Part shown: positions 16,161-26,765 of the stretch, in pieces
How the letters are laid out: each line of letters begins with the position of its first letter
Numbering within the stretch: the first letter of the stretch is position 1
NCBI RefSeq assembly: GCF_003459245.1
Contig: NZ_QRVG01000014.1
Span: 32,018 to 60,679 of the forward strand
From: Collinsella sp. AF23-2
GTDB taxonomy: Bacteria > Actinomycetota > Coriobacteriia > Coriobacteriales > Coriobacteriaceae
Direction: 5' to 3'
DNA length: 28,662 nucleotides
Translations under genes and position numbers: made by a program
Notes under the pieces: generated by a model
The model's input: the letters and a program-made list of their open reading frames with translations, nothing else
What the model was told of the DNA's origin: nothing
The model's database searches: none

Positions 16161-16856
16161 ATGGACGAAAAGAACGAAGAGCTCGTGGATGCGCAGATCG
16201 TCGAGGAGGACAGCCGCGTGTATGGGCACGCCGAGGGCGAACCTGGTGGCGAGGTCGCTGACGAGCCGGCGCTGGTGCTGGGCGACGATGACCCGCACGA
16301 TGCCGAGCTGCACGAGAAGATTCTTTCGGAGGAGTGCGCCTGGAAGGGCAAGATCCTCGACGTCCACCGTCTTGAGGTTGAGCTGCCCAACGGTCGCCGC
16401 AGCGCCCGCGATATCGTTCGCCATCCGGGTGCGGCGGCCGTTGTGGCGCTGACCGAGAGCGGCAAGATCGTACTGGTGCGTCAGTACCGCACCGCCATCG
16501 ACCGTGTGACGGTCGAGATTCCCGCCGGCAAGCTCGATCCAGGCGAGGACCCGCTCGATTGCGCCAAGCGCGAACTGCATGAGGAGACGGGCTTTAGGGC
16601 AGGTCGCATTCGCTTTTTGACGTCGATTGTCACGTCCTGCGGCTTCTGCGATGAGATCATCCACATCTACTTGGCTACCAAGCTCGAGTTTGATGCGCCC
16701 AACCCCGACGATGACGAGTTTGTCAACGTGGACCTGGTGCCGCTGCACGAGTTGATCGACGCCGTACTCGACGGCAAGATCGAAGACGCCAAGACCGTCG
16801 TGGGCGCACTCGCCTGCGACAGCATCGCGCACCGCTTGGGTGGGGCCGATCTTTAA
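16161..16856 (+). CDS. Nudix hydrolase, ADP-ribose pyrophosphatase type
   Basis: A 231-residue Nudix protein. The box G-x5-E-x7-REL-x-EE-x-GF is intact (GKLDPGEDPLDCAKRELHEETGF, residues about 123-145). Before it, LVRQYRTAIDRVTVEIPAG is typical of ADP-ribose or ADP-sugar pyrophosphatases that give AMP and sugar phosphate. The first 50 residues are an acidic extension (EEDSRVYGHAEGEPGGEVADEPALVLGDDDPHDAE) absent from most family members. The start at 16161 has AGAGGA nine bases upstream; the ATG at 16152 is too close to it. It is probably in an operon with purD. Confidence 0.88.
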   Translation: MDEKNEELVDAQIVEEDSRVYGHAEGEPGGEVADEPALVLGDDDPHDAELHEKILSEECAWKGKILDVHRLEVELPNGRRSARDIVRHPGAAAVVALTESGKIVLVRQYRTAIDRVTVEIPAGKLDPGEDPLDCAKRELHEETGFRAGRIRFLTSIVTSCGFCDEIIHIYLATKLEFDAPNPDDDEFVNVDLVPLHELIDAVLDGKIEDAKTVVGALACDSIAHRLGGADL

Positions 16857-16859
16857 CGA

Positions 16860-16875
16860 GCGGGGATGATCCCGC
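16860..16875 (+). terminator. Small hairpin after the Nudix gene
   Basis: GCGGGG/TCCCGC around ATGA, directly after the stop codon and followed by a short T-containing stretch. A weak terminator at best. Confidence 0.3.
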
Positions 16876-16895
16876 AGGTTTGTGTAAGTCAGCGA

Positions 16896-17031
16896 AAGTG
16901 CTCCAATTGAGACAAGGTGGCCTAAAAGAGGAGGGAAGCGTATGGATATACGCGACCGACGATTGAAGGCCAGATTGTCCAAATGGAGCACTTGCAGCGT
17001 CGAGACGAAACGCGGTTTGGTAAAACCGCGT
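16896..17031 (+). promoter_or_regulatory. Structured leader of the ABC exporter gene
   Basis: AAGTGCTCCA (16896-16905) pairs with TGGAGCACTT (16984-16993), enclosing a strong ribosome binding site (GAGGAGGG) and an ATG at 16942. A second, perfect 9-bp hairpin, ACGCGGTTT/AAACCGCGT (17010-17018/17023-17031), stops nine bases before the ATG at 17041. The ATG at 16942 is in frame with the ABC gene, giving either a 33-residue N-terminal extension or an alternative start. The layout suggests control of translation initiation, but no ligand or regulator can be named. Confidence 0.5.
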
Positions 17032-17040
17032 AAGGTGACT

Positions 17041-18813
17041 ATGTTTAAAAGGTTTCTTTCGTATTACAAGCCCCAGATGGGGCTTTTTGTTGCTGATACT
17101 GTTTGCGCTCTGGTGCTTGCCGCCATTGACCTTGCGTTTCCTATTATTCTGCGCAATTTGACCGGTGGGCTGTTTACCCAGGGTCATGCTGCCATTATGC
17201 AGGCGCTCGGTATGATCGCGGTAGGTTTGGTGCTGATGTATGTCATCCGCTGCGCCTGCCGCTATTTTGTGAGCTATTGGGGTCACGTGATGGGTGCGCG
17301 CATGGAGTCCAAGATGCGCGAGGACCTGTTCGACCAGTATGAGCGCTTTAGCTTTGCGTACTTCGACCGTAACAGCTCGGGCGACATGATGAGCCGCGTG
17401 GTCAACGACCTGTTCGATATCTGCGAGGCGGCGCACCACGTGCCCGAGTGGATCATCATCTGCGGCATCGAGATTATCGGCTCGTTTGTGATCCTCTTTA
17501 CCATCGCCCCGGTGCTGGCGCTTGCCATGGCTGCGGTGACAGCAGCGTTTTCGGTCATCATGTTTTGGCAGAACATACGCATGCGCGAGGTCTTTAGCGA
17601 CAACCGCAAAAAGATCAGCGGCATCAATGCGCAGCTGCAGGATTCGCTGGCGGGCATGCGCGTGGTCAAGAGCTTTGCCAATGAGGAGACCGAGCGCTTC
17701 AAGTTCCGCGCCTCCAACAATCGCTATCTTTCGTCCAAGGAGAACATGTATCACGCCATGGGCGTCTATACCGCGACGTATGGCCTGCTCTCGGGTGTGC
17801 TCTATGTGATCGTGGTGCTGCTGGGCGGCTGGCTGGTCGCCCAGGGACAGCTGCAGGCGGTCGATATGGCGACCTTTGCACTCTATATTTCGCTGTTCTG
17901 CACGCCGCTCGAGACACTCGTCAATTCGGCCGAAACGTATCAGAAGGCCATCGCCGGCTTTAAGCGCATGGACGAGGTGCTCTCGACCGCGCCGGATATC
18001 CAGGACAAGCCGGGCGCTACGGATCTGCAGGTGACTGCCGGCGCCGTGGAGTATCACGACGTGTGCTTTAACTACGAGGACGTTGAGCTGGGCGAGGGCG
18101 ATGCCGAAGAGCGTCCCGTTATCGACCATATGAACCTGTCCATCAAGCCCGGGCAGACCATCGCTTTGGTTGGCCCTTCGGGCGGTGGCAAGTCCACGAC
18201 CTGTTCGCTGCTGCCGCGCTTTTATGACGTGGCTGCCGGATCCATTAGCATCGACGGTCAGGATGTACGCGATGTGACGCAGCAGAGCCTGCGCCGCGCT
18301 ATCGGCCTGGTGCAGCAGGATGTCTACCTGTTTGACGGAACAATCGGCGAGAACATCGCCTACGGCAAGCCGGGCGCCACGGCAGAAGAGATCGCCGGAG
18401 CCGCCCGTCGCGCCAACATCGATGCCTTTATCGAGTCGCTTCCGCAGGGCTATGACACCGTGGTGGGCGAGCGCGGCAGCCGTCTTTCGGGCGGACAGAA
18501 GCAACGCGTCGCCATCGCGCGCGTGTTTCTCAAGAATCCCAAAATCTTGATCTTGGACGAGGCGACGAGTGCTTTGGATAACGAGAGCGAGGAGGCGGTG
18601 CAGGAGTCACTCGAGGAGCTGGCACGCGGCCGTACCACAATCATCATCGCCCACCGTCTTTCGACCATTAAACATGCCGATGAGATTGCGACCGTTGAGC
18701 ATGGTCGCGTTGTGGAGCGTGGCACGCACGAGGAGCTTCTCGCCCGTGGCGGCACCTATGCCCGTTACTATCGAATGCAGTTCGAAGGTGCGCGTGCGCA
18801 CGAGCTCGACTGA
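17041..18813 (+). CDS. ABC transporter, fused permease and ATP-binding protein (exporter type)
   Basis: A 590-residue half-transporter that would work as a dimer. Residues about 1-310 form an exporter-type membrane domain with six helices, starting MFKRFLSYYKPQMGLFVADTV. The nucleotide-binding domain has Walker A GPSGGGKST (near 378), signature LSGGQKQR (near 483), Walker B ILILDEATS (near 503) and the switch histidine in IAHRLST. The substrate cannot be read from sequence; relatives export drugs, lipids or peptides. The start at 17041 fits the family N-terminus and has AAGGTG upstream; a longer in-frame start at 16942 has a stronger site. A gene for a membrane protein follows 19 bp later. 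Confidence 0.92.
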   Translation: MFKRFLSYYKPQMGLFVADTVCALVLAAIDLAFPIILRNLTGGLFTQGHAAIMQALGMIAVGLVLMYVIRCACRYFVSYWGHVMGARMESKMREDLFDQYERFSFAYFDRNSSGDMMSRVVNDLFDICEAAHHVPEWIIICGIEIIGSFVILFTIAPVLALAMAAVTAAFSVIMFWQNIRMREVFSDNRKKISGINAQLQDSLAGMRVVKSFANEETERFKFRASNNRYLSSKENMYHAMGVYTATYGLLSGVLYVIVVLLGGWLVAQGQLQAVDMATFALYISLFCTPLETLVNSAETYQKAIAGFKRMDEVLSTAPDIQDKPGATDLQVTAGAVEYHDVCFNYEDVELGEGDAEERPVIDHMNLSIKPGQTIALVGPSGGGKSTTCSLLPRFYDVAAGSISIDGQDVRDVTQQSLRRAIGLVQQDVYLFDGTIGENIAYGKPGATAEEIAGAARRANIDAFIESLPQGYDTVVGERGSRLSGGQKQRVAIARVFLKNPKILILDEATSALDNESEEAVQESLEELARGRTTIIIAHRLSTIKHADEIATVEHGRVVERGTHEELLARGGTYARYYRMQFEGARAHELD

Positions 18814-18832
18814 TTGATATGACAGGAAGTTT

Positions 18833-19798
18833 ATGGCTGACAAGAACCCTTTGACTCCGGAAGAAGTGACGGAGTTATTCTCCGAAATCGATGCATCCGG
18901 CGTCTTGGATCCCACGCTTGCCAAAAAGCGAACCGAGCGCATGCGTGAGAAGGAGGCTGCGGCCAAGCGCGGTGACAAAGCGGCGCTAGCGCAGCTGCGC
19001 AGCGAGGACCGCGCGAGCCAGGCAAAACATATCGACCCGCTGTCCGAGGACGATCCTTCGGGCTCGCAGGTGAGCCATACCATTACGAAGACCGCGATGG
19101 CCGTAGTCATTGGTATTTTGGTGCTGATCGTGGGCATGCAGATCGGCTACGGCGTGATGCGCCGTCTGAATACCGCCAACCTGTCCGAGAGCGTTTCGGT
19201 GGATACCGTCTCGACCGCGCTCAAGGGTGGACTCGAATGGGGCAACGGCTTTACGCAGTTCCCGCTCGATTTTTCTGTCGACGAGGCCGATGAGCGTACG
19301 GGCACGGTTGAGGTGACGGTGTTGGACACGTCGTCTGCCAATGAGCTCGAGCTGCTGTCCAACGGGCAGATCCAGGCCGCGGCGCTTGCGACCAACGCCC
19401 TGCTCAACGACAAGATTGACCGCGTGGTGTATAACGTTCACGCCTATATCGACGAGGATAGCAACATTCAGCACGATTCCTTTTTTGGCATGTTCCCCGC
19501 GCGGGGTCATCAGAGCGCCATTTTGACGTTTGTGTGGACCAAGAGCTCATCCAACGCCACGAGCATCGACTGGAAGATGCGCATCGTAAGCATGGACGAC
19601 ACCATTGCCGAGCGCATTCAAAAACAGGTGAACTCGGTTTCGTCGCTGATCGAGGACCCGGTGGTGAGCCAGACCAAGATTGACGAGGAAAAGGCCGAAC
19701 GTGACCTGGAGCATCGTCTGCATGGCCGCGAGATTTTCCGCGGCGGCAAGCCCGATCGCTCACCGTCCGATCTGCTGGAACAGGACAAGAAAAAGTAA
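18833..19798 (+). CDS. Single-pass membrane protein, function unknown
   Basis: A 321-residue protein. Residues 1-80 are charged and cytosolic, beginning ADKNPLTPEEVTELFSEIDASGVLDP, with a run of lysine, arginine, glutamate and alanine. One transmembrane helix is at about 86-107 (TAMAVVIGILVLIVGMQIGYGV). The outer region (110-290) is a mixed fold containing FSVDEADERTGTVEVTVLDTSS and HDSFFGMFPARGHQSAILTFVW. The tail is charged. I do not recognise a domain. It is 19 bp after the ABC exporter gene, so co-expression is likely and it could be an accessory to it. AGGAAG precedes the ATG. Confidence 0.75.
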   Translation: MADKNPLTPEEVTELFSEIDASGVLDPTLAKKRTERMREKEAAAKRGDKAALAQLRSEDRASQAKHIDPLSEDDPSGSQVSHTITKTAMAVVIGILVLIVGMQIGYGVMRRLNTANLSESVSVDTVSTALKGGLEWGNGFTQFPLDFSVDEADERTGTVEVTVLDTSSANELELLSNGQIQAAALATNALLNDKIDRVVYNVHAYIDEDSNIQHDSFFGMFPARGHQSAILTFVWTKSSSNATSIDWKMRIVSMDDTIAERIQKQVNSVSSLIEDPVVSQTKIDEEKAERDLEHRLHGREIFRGGKPDRSPSDLLEQDKKK

Positions 19799-19804
19799 GA
19801 CGCC

Positions 19805-19845
19805 ATCATCCCGCGTGAGCCACAAGCCCCGCGGGATGATTTTTC
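19805..19845 (+). terminator. Terminator after the ABC/membrane-protein unit
   Basis: Perfect 11-bp stem ATCATCCCGCG/CGCGGGATGAT (19805-19815/19830-19840) followed by TTTTT. Confidence 0.9.
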
Positions 19846-19860
19846 TGGGACGGGGATTAA

Positions 19861-19952
19861 ATAATCATTATGCATAGAAAGTCATAATTATCATTTCGTA
19901 AACAATTTGATGAAATTAACGCCATGAGGCATGCTTGCGGTTACAATACCGC
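19861..19952 (+). promoter_or_regulatory. AT-rich control region and probable promoter of carAB
   Basis: This is the most AT-rich stretch of the window. ATTATG (19867-19872) and CATAAT (19883-19888) are inverted repeats around a TGCATAGAAAGT-type core that loosely resembles an ArgR operator half site. A -10-like TACAAT (19942-19947) is framed by the perfect inverted repeat GCGGT/ACCGC (19937-19941/19948-19952); no good -35 is seen at standard spacing, so an activator or operator at this site is possible. Confidence 0.4.
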
Positions 19953-19976
19953 GAGGCCTAACTACACACCTTTAAG

Positions 19977-19994
19977 CCGGTCCTGTGAGACCGG
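19977..19994 (+). promoter_or_regulatory. PyrR-binding-loop-like hairpin at the carA ribosome binding site
   Basis: CCGGTCCTGTGAGACCGG folds into a 6-bp stem with loop CTGTGA. Bases 19979-19992 align to the PyrR-binding consensus ARUCCNGNGAGGYU at 11 of 14 positions, and the three differences keep the stem paired. AAGGAG starts one base after the hairpin. Actinobacterial PyrR is known to repress translation through such loops, so uridine nucleotides probably control carAB here by blocking ribosome access. Confidence 0.7.
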
Positions 19995-20005
19995 GAAGGA
20001 GAATT

Positions 20006-21445
20006 ATGGCGAACAACCATACCGCGGGCGCTGCCGCCCGCACCTTCGCGCCCAGCGAGCTTTGCCAGCATATGCTGGCCAAAACCAGCAAGGGCACCTG
20101 CGGTCCCTGTATCCTGTATCTTGAGGATGGGACCATTTTTTATGGACGTGCATGCGGCGCCGAGGGCACCGCGACCGGCGAAGTCTGCTTCAACACCTCG
20201 CTCGAGGGCTACTTTGAGGTCATGACCGACCCGAGTTATGCCGGCCAAATTGTAACCATGACCTATCCGCAGATCGGCAATTACGGTATCGACGAGACCG
20301 ATGTCCAGTCGGCCTTCCCTGGCGACGCCGTGCGCCCTGCGAGCGCTCCGGCTATGCGCGGCATGATCGTTCGCGACATGTGCGCCACGCCTTCTAACTG
20401 GCGCTCGGCCGTCAGCGTGCCGGAGTACCTGCGCGCTCACGGCATCGTCGCTATCGAGGGTGTCGACACCCGCGCTCTGGTGCGCCATCTGCGCGACAAT
20501 GGTTCCAAAATGGGCATTATCTCGACCGAGATCTTCGACGTCGACGAGCTTGCCGAGCGTCTGGCCGCAGCGCCCACGCTGGTAGGCGAGAACCTGGTCA
20601 AGACCGTAAGTTGCCCCGCGCCTCACGAGTTTGTGGCCGCCGACCTGCCTGCCACGCATGACTTTGCGCTTGCGGTTGCCGCTCCTGCCCGTCAGAAAGT
20701 GGTCGCCTACGACTGCGGTGTGAAGCGCGGCATTCTGGAGGGGCTGGTCCGCGCCGGCTGCGACCTTACCGTCGTGCCGTGGGATACTCCCGCCCAGCAG
20801 GTGCTCGAGATGAATCCCGATGGCGTCTTTTTGTCCAACGGCCCCGGCGACCCCGACGCCGTGGTGGAGACCTACGAGCAGGTGCAGCAGCTGATCGGCA
20901 AGGTGCCGGTCTTTGGTATTTGCCTCGGTCACCAGATGATCAGCCTGGCCTGCGGCGCCCAAATGGAAAAGCTTAAATTCGGTCACCGTGGCGGTAACCA
21001 GCCGGTCATGAATCTGGTGAGCCGTCGCGTGGAGATCACCGCGCAAAACCACGGCTTTGGCCTGCTGTTCCCCAGTCTGGGCAAACTGATTCCGGAGCTT
21101 TCCGGCGGCGAAACCGAGCATGCGGCCGATGGCGACCTGCGCGCCTGGGTGCGCCGCGGTATCGCGCCGGTCGTGATGAACGAGCGCTTTGGCCGCATTC
21201 GCCTGACACATGTGAACCTCAACGACGGCACCGCCGAGGGCATCCAGCTGCTCGACGCCCCGTGCTTCTCGGTCCAATACCACCCCGAGGCTTCGCCCGG
21301 CCCCACCGATGCCCACTATCTCTTTACCGCCTTTACGCGACTCATGGACGGCGAGGAGAACTACCTGGACATCGACACCGCGAAGGACCGCCTCGCCGGC
21401 TGGAATTTCGCCGAGTCCGAGAACGCTGCGACCGAGGAGAACTAA
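20006..21445 (+). CDS. carA: Carbamoyl-phosphate synthase small subunit (glutamine amidotransferase)
   Basis: A 479-residue protein that hydrolyses glutamine and channels ammonia to CarB. The N-terminal CarA domain has [44 protein letters not shown] and [22 protein letters not shown]. The class I amidotransferase domain has the nucleophile in [10 protein letters not shown] (Cys near residue 305), the [10 protein letters not shown] segment and the His-Glu pair in [10 protein letters not shown]. It is longer than E. coli CarA (382): about 20 residues at the N-terminus, extra sequence in the middle (an [28 protein letters not shown] segment) and a C-terminal tail. AAGGAG precedes the ATG at 20006. 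carB begins one base after the stop. Confidence 0.96.
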   Translation: MANNHTAGAAARTFAPSELCQHMLAKTSKGTCGPCILYLEDGTIFYGRACGAEGTATGEVCFNTSLEGYFEVMTDPSYAGQIVTMTYPQIGNYGIDETDVQSAFPGDAVRPASAPAMRGMIVRDMCATPSNWRSAVSVPEYLRAHGIVAIEGVDTRALVRHLRDNGSKMGIISTEIFDVDELAERLAAAPTLVGENLVKTVSCPAPHEFVAADLPATHDFALAVAAPARQKVVAYDCGVKRGILEGLVRAGCDLTVVPWDTPAQQVLEMNPDGVFLSNGPGDPDAVVETYEQVQQLIGKVPVFGICLGHQMISLACGAQMEKLKFGHRGGNQPVMNLVSRRVEITAQNHGFGLLFPSLGKLIPELSGGETEHAADGDLRAWVRRGIAPVVMNERFGRIRLTHVNLNDGTAEGIQLLDAPCFSVQYHPEASPGPTDAHYLFTAFTRLMDGEENYLDIDTAKDRLAGWNFAESENAATEEN

Positions 21446-21446
21446 C

Positions 21447-24761
<3,315 letters not shown>

Positions 24762-24773
24762 GTTGAGCTGGCC

Positions 24774-24858
24774 GGCCGGGGCGGCAGCCGGACACTTTCT
24801 CTCGGAAACTGGGCTTCGCGAAGTTTTCCGAGAGAAAGGTCCGCCTCCCGCCCCGGCC
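24774..24858. other. Long hairpin H1 downstream of carB
   Basis: Inner stem CTTTCTCTCGGAAA/TTTCCGAGAGAAAG (24795-24808/24825-24838, 14 bp, perfect). Outer stem 24774-24793 with 24839-24858 (20 bp, 17 paired). A small CTTCGCGAAG palindrome sits in the apex. The whole is a stem of about 34 bp, starting 12 bp after the carB stop. No T tract follows, so it is not a standard intrinsic terminator. Confidence 0.85.
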
Positions 24859-24912
24859 TGCGGTGACTTGGCCGCACCGTGTGCTGCCGAAGGGGCTTTG
24901 CGTGATGACTAG

Positions 24913-24982
24913 GGCTGAATAAAAAGTGAGTGTGGGATCCGCCGTTCGTTCGAACGGCGGATCCCACGTTAATATTTCAGCC
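24913..24982. other. Nested hairpin H2 between carB and purE
   Basis: A perfect 17-bp stem, 24932-24948 with 24951-24967, has only two bases between the arms. It starts GTGGGATCC and has CGTTCG at the tip. It is nested inside a second inverted repeat, GGCTGAA (24913-24919)/TTCAGCC (24976-24982), with AT-rich spacers on both sides. There is no coding content. Confidence 0.85.
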
Positions 24983-25015
24983 AACGTACGTCATAGCAAT
25001 CCCCGGTAGGTCGAA

Positions 25016-25105
25016 GGTGCTCTGCGGCGGCCCGGTGTTTTCATCTGAACGACTTTGCGTAGCAACCGGAGTGAAGATGAAAACACCGGGCCGCCGCAGA
25101 GCACC
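25016..25105. other. Long hairpin H3 with a perfect 31-bp stem, upstream of purE
   Basis: Bases 25016-25046 are the exact reverse complement of 25075-25105. The stem runs from GGTGCTCTGCGG at the base to TTTTCATCT near the loop. The 28-nt loop (25047-25074) contains ACTTTGCGTAGC. It ends 26 bp before the putative purE -10 box and has no T tract. Its length and perfection are far beyond those of usual terminators. Confidence 0.9.
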
Positions 25106-25130
25106 CACAGACCGCAGGGACGGGAGCAGC

Positions 25131-25148
25131 TATACTACTCTCAGTAGT
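25131..25148 (+). promoter_or_regulatory. Possible purE promoter with overlapping palindrome
   Basis: TATACT (25131-25136) is a good -10 match about 64 bp before the purE start; the -35 is poor. ACTACT (25134-25139) and AGTAGT (25143-25148) form a palindrome overlapping the -10, so a repressor could occlude it. The same AGTAGT/ACTACT words form the ends of the 35-bp repeat elsewhere in the window. Confidence 0.4.
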
Positions 25149-25199
25149 TAAGGGTCGCGGATTCGCTGCGTCACCGCTCTCAACAGGAGGTCTATGTTT

Positions 25200-25664
25200 A
25201 TGGCAGATCAAAAGCCGGTTGTCGGGATCATCATGGGTTCCAAGTCCGATCTGGGCGTTATGGAAGGCTGCACCGCCGAGCTCGAGGCACTGGGTGTGCC
25301 CTATGAGCTCGTCATTGCGAGCGCGCACCGCACGCCGGCGAAGGTCCACGAGTGGGCTTCGACTGCCGCCGATCGCGGTATCAAAGTGATTATCGCCGCC
25401 GCCGGCAAGGCCGCCCACCTGGGTGGTGTCGTGGCTGCCTTTACGCCGCTGCCGGTTATCGGCGTGCCTATGAAGACGAGTGACCTGGGCGGTATGGATT
25501 CGCTGCTGTCGATGGTGCAGATGCCTTCGGGCGTGCCCGTGGCCTGCGTTGCCATCAACGGTGCCAAGAACGCCGCTATCTATGCCACGCAGATTCTGGG
25601 TGCTTGCGACCCCGAGTACCGCAAGGTTATCGAGAAGATGAAGCAGGAGATGGCTGACGCCTAG
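25200..25664 (+). CDS. purE: 5-(carboxyamino)imidazole ribonucleotide mutase
   Basis: A 154-residue class I PurE that converts N5-CAIR to CAIR in purine synthesis. GIIMGSKSDLGVMEG is the substrate-binding loop, ASAHRTPAKVHEW carries the catalytic histidine, followed by IIAAAGKAAHLGGVVAAFTPLPVIGVPMKTSDLGGMDSLLSMVQMPSGVPVACV. The start at 25200 has AGGAGG nine bases upstream; an ATG at 25194 is only three bases from it. No purK is next to it; the next gene is a sortase 35 bp downstream. Confidence 0.96.
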   Translation: MADQKPVVGIIMGSKSDLGVMEGCTAELEALGVPYELVIASAHRTPAKVHEWASTAADRGIKVIIAAAGKAAHLGGVVAAFTPLPVIGVPMKTSDLGGMDSLLSMVQMPSGVPVACVAINGAKNAAIYATQILGACDPEYRKVIEKMKQEMADA

Positions 25665-25699
25665 GCGTTCCGCCGTTTCACCGCAGTATAAGGAGAGCC

Positions 25700-26698
25700 A
25701 TGTCCGATTATCAGGGAAAACGATTCAAGGCTTCTCAGATTCCCGATCCGTCGAAGCCGGGTGTCGCCCATGCGGCGCAGCAGGGTCGGACATCCTCTCC
25801 TCAGCAGCCGCGCGCGCCGCGCCCCGTGACACCGGCGACGCATCGTCGACAGGACGCGCCGGCCGCATATCGTCCTTCGTCTTATAGCTCCGCTAAGAAG
25901 CCGCCCCGGTCTTCATCGCATGCCGCGCCGTCGGATCACACCGAGCCGCCGCGCAAAAAGCGCCGCTCCATTATTCCCATTCTGCTTATCATCATCGGTA
26001 TCGGCCTGATTGTCGCCGCCGCCGCTATCTTTATTAATGCCCAGATTGGCTATAAGCAGGCGAGCGATTCGTATCAGAAAATCGAGAAGCAATATGTAAG
26101 CGATAAGGACGCCAGCGGCGTGCCGATTATCGACTTTGATGCGCTTGCTCAGACGAACCCCGAGATTGTGGGTTGGATTTACGTGCCGGGAACCAATATC
26201 AACTATCCCGTGGTGCAGACCAACAACAACTCCAAATACCTCAACACGCTGTTTGACGGTACGGCTAACGCGTCCGGTGCCATTTTCCTGGATAGCGATG
26301 ACACCGCGCCGGGAATGGTCGACCAGCAGACTACGATCTACGGCCACCATATGAACGATGGGTCGATGTTCAACGTGATTTCGGATACGACTGACCAGGC
26401 AACGTTCGATAGCATCGAGTTTGTGTATTACATCACACGGGATGCTACGTATAAGCTGCGACCACTGGCGACCAAGGTGGTCGAGGACACGTATGCCAAG
26501 GCGCGCACGACCAATTTTGAGGGCGACGACGGACTCAAGAACTACCTGTCCGAGATGCTCGACGGCGCTTCTGCCGTGGCGAGTGATGCTACCGATCGTG
26601 CCGCTTCGGCAACTAAGGTTGTAACGCTTGTGACCTGTCGTTCGCTGTCGCTGAGCAACACACGCGCCGTCATGGTGCTCACGCCGGTCGAGGAATAA
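25700..26698 (+). CDS. Class B sortase
   Basis: A 332-residue membrane-anchored transpeptidase that attaches proteins to the cell wall or assembles pili. Residues 1-90 are a proline-, serine- and arginine-rich cytosolic tail ending in RKKRRS. One transmembrane helix spans 91-113. The extracellular domain has IVGWIYVPGTNINYPVVQ, the catalytic His in IYGHHMND (H216), Cys in TLVTCRSL (C313) and Arg in SNTRAVMVL (R322). The TLVTC motif and layout fit SrtB-type enzymes. No sorting-signal substrate is next to it, so it is likely a housekeeping enzyme. GGAG precedes the ATG. Confidence 0.93.
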   Translation: MSDYQGKRFKASQIPDPSKPGVAHAAQQGRTSSPQQPRAPRPVTPATHRRQDAPAAYRPSSYSSAKKPPRSSSHAAPSDHTEPPRKKRRSIIPILLIIIGIGLIVAAAAIFINAQIGYKQASDSYQKIEKQYVSDKDASGVPIIDFDALAQTNPEIVGWIYVPGTNINYPVVQTNNNSKYLNTLFDGTANASGAIFLDSDDTAPGMVDQQTTIYGHHMNDGSMFNVISDTTDQATFDSIEFVYYITRDATYKLRPLATKVVEDTYAKARTTNFEGDDGLKNYLSEMLDGASAVASDATDRAASATKVVTLVTCRSLSLSNTRAVMVLTPVEE

Positions 26699-26708
26699 GT
26701 TGTTCGAG

Positions 26709-26743
26709 AGTAGCTAAAAAGGGCCCGTCCCAAATTGGCTACT
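26709..26743. repeat. 35-bp palindromic intergenic repeat, copy 2
   Basis: The ends AGTAGC and GCTACT pair; the core GGCCCGTCCCAAATT is shared with copy 1 at 282-316. It lies between the sortase stop and the next gene's start. See copy 1 for the compensatory T-A to C-G change. Confidence 0.7.
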
Positions 26744-26765
26744 CGACGACGGTAAGGGAGAAATG

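Noticed and set aside
14919..16991. 690-codon minus-strand frame opposite purD and the Nudix gene
   Set aside because: Antisense shadow spanning two real genes, with no domain-like sequence.
16723..18504. 593-codon minus-strand frame opposite the ABC exporter
   Set aside because: Shadow frame; the plus-strand protein has all ABC motifs.
24774..25105. H1-H3 as CRISPR, attC array or retron
   Set aside because: The three hairpins share no sequence with each other, there is no regular spacing, and no cas, integrase or reverse transcriptase gene is present.
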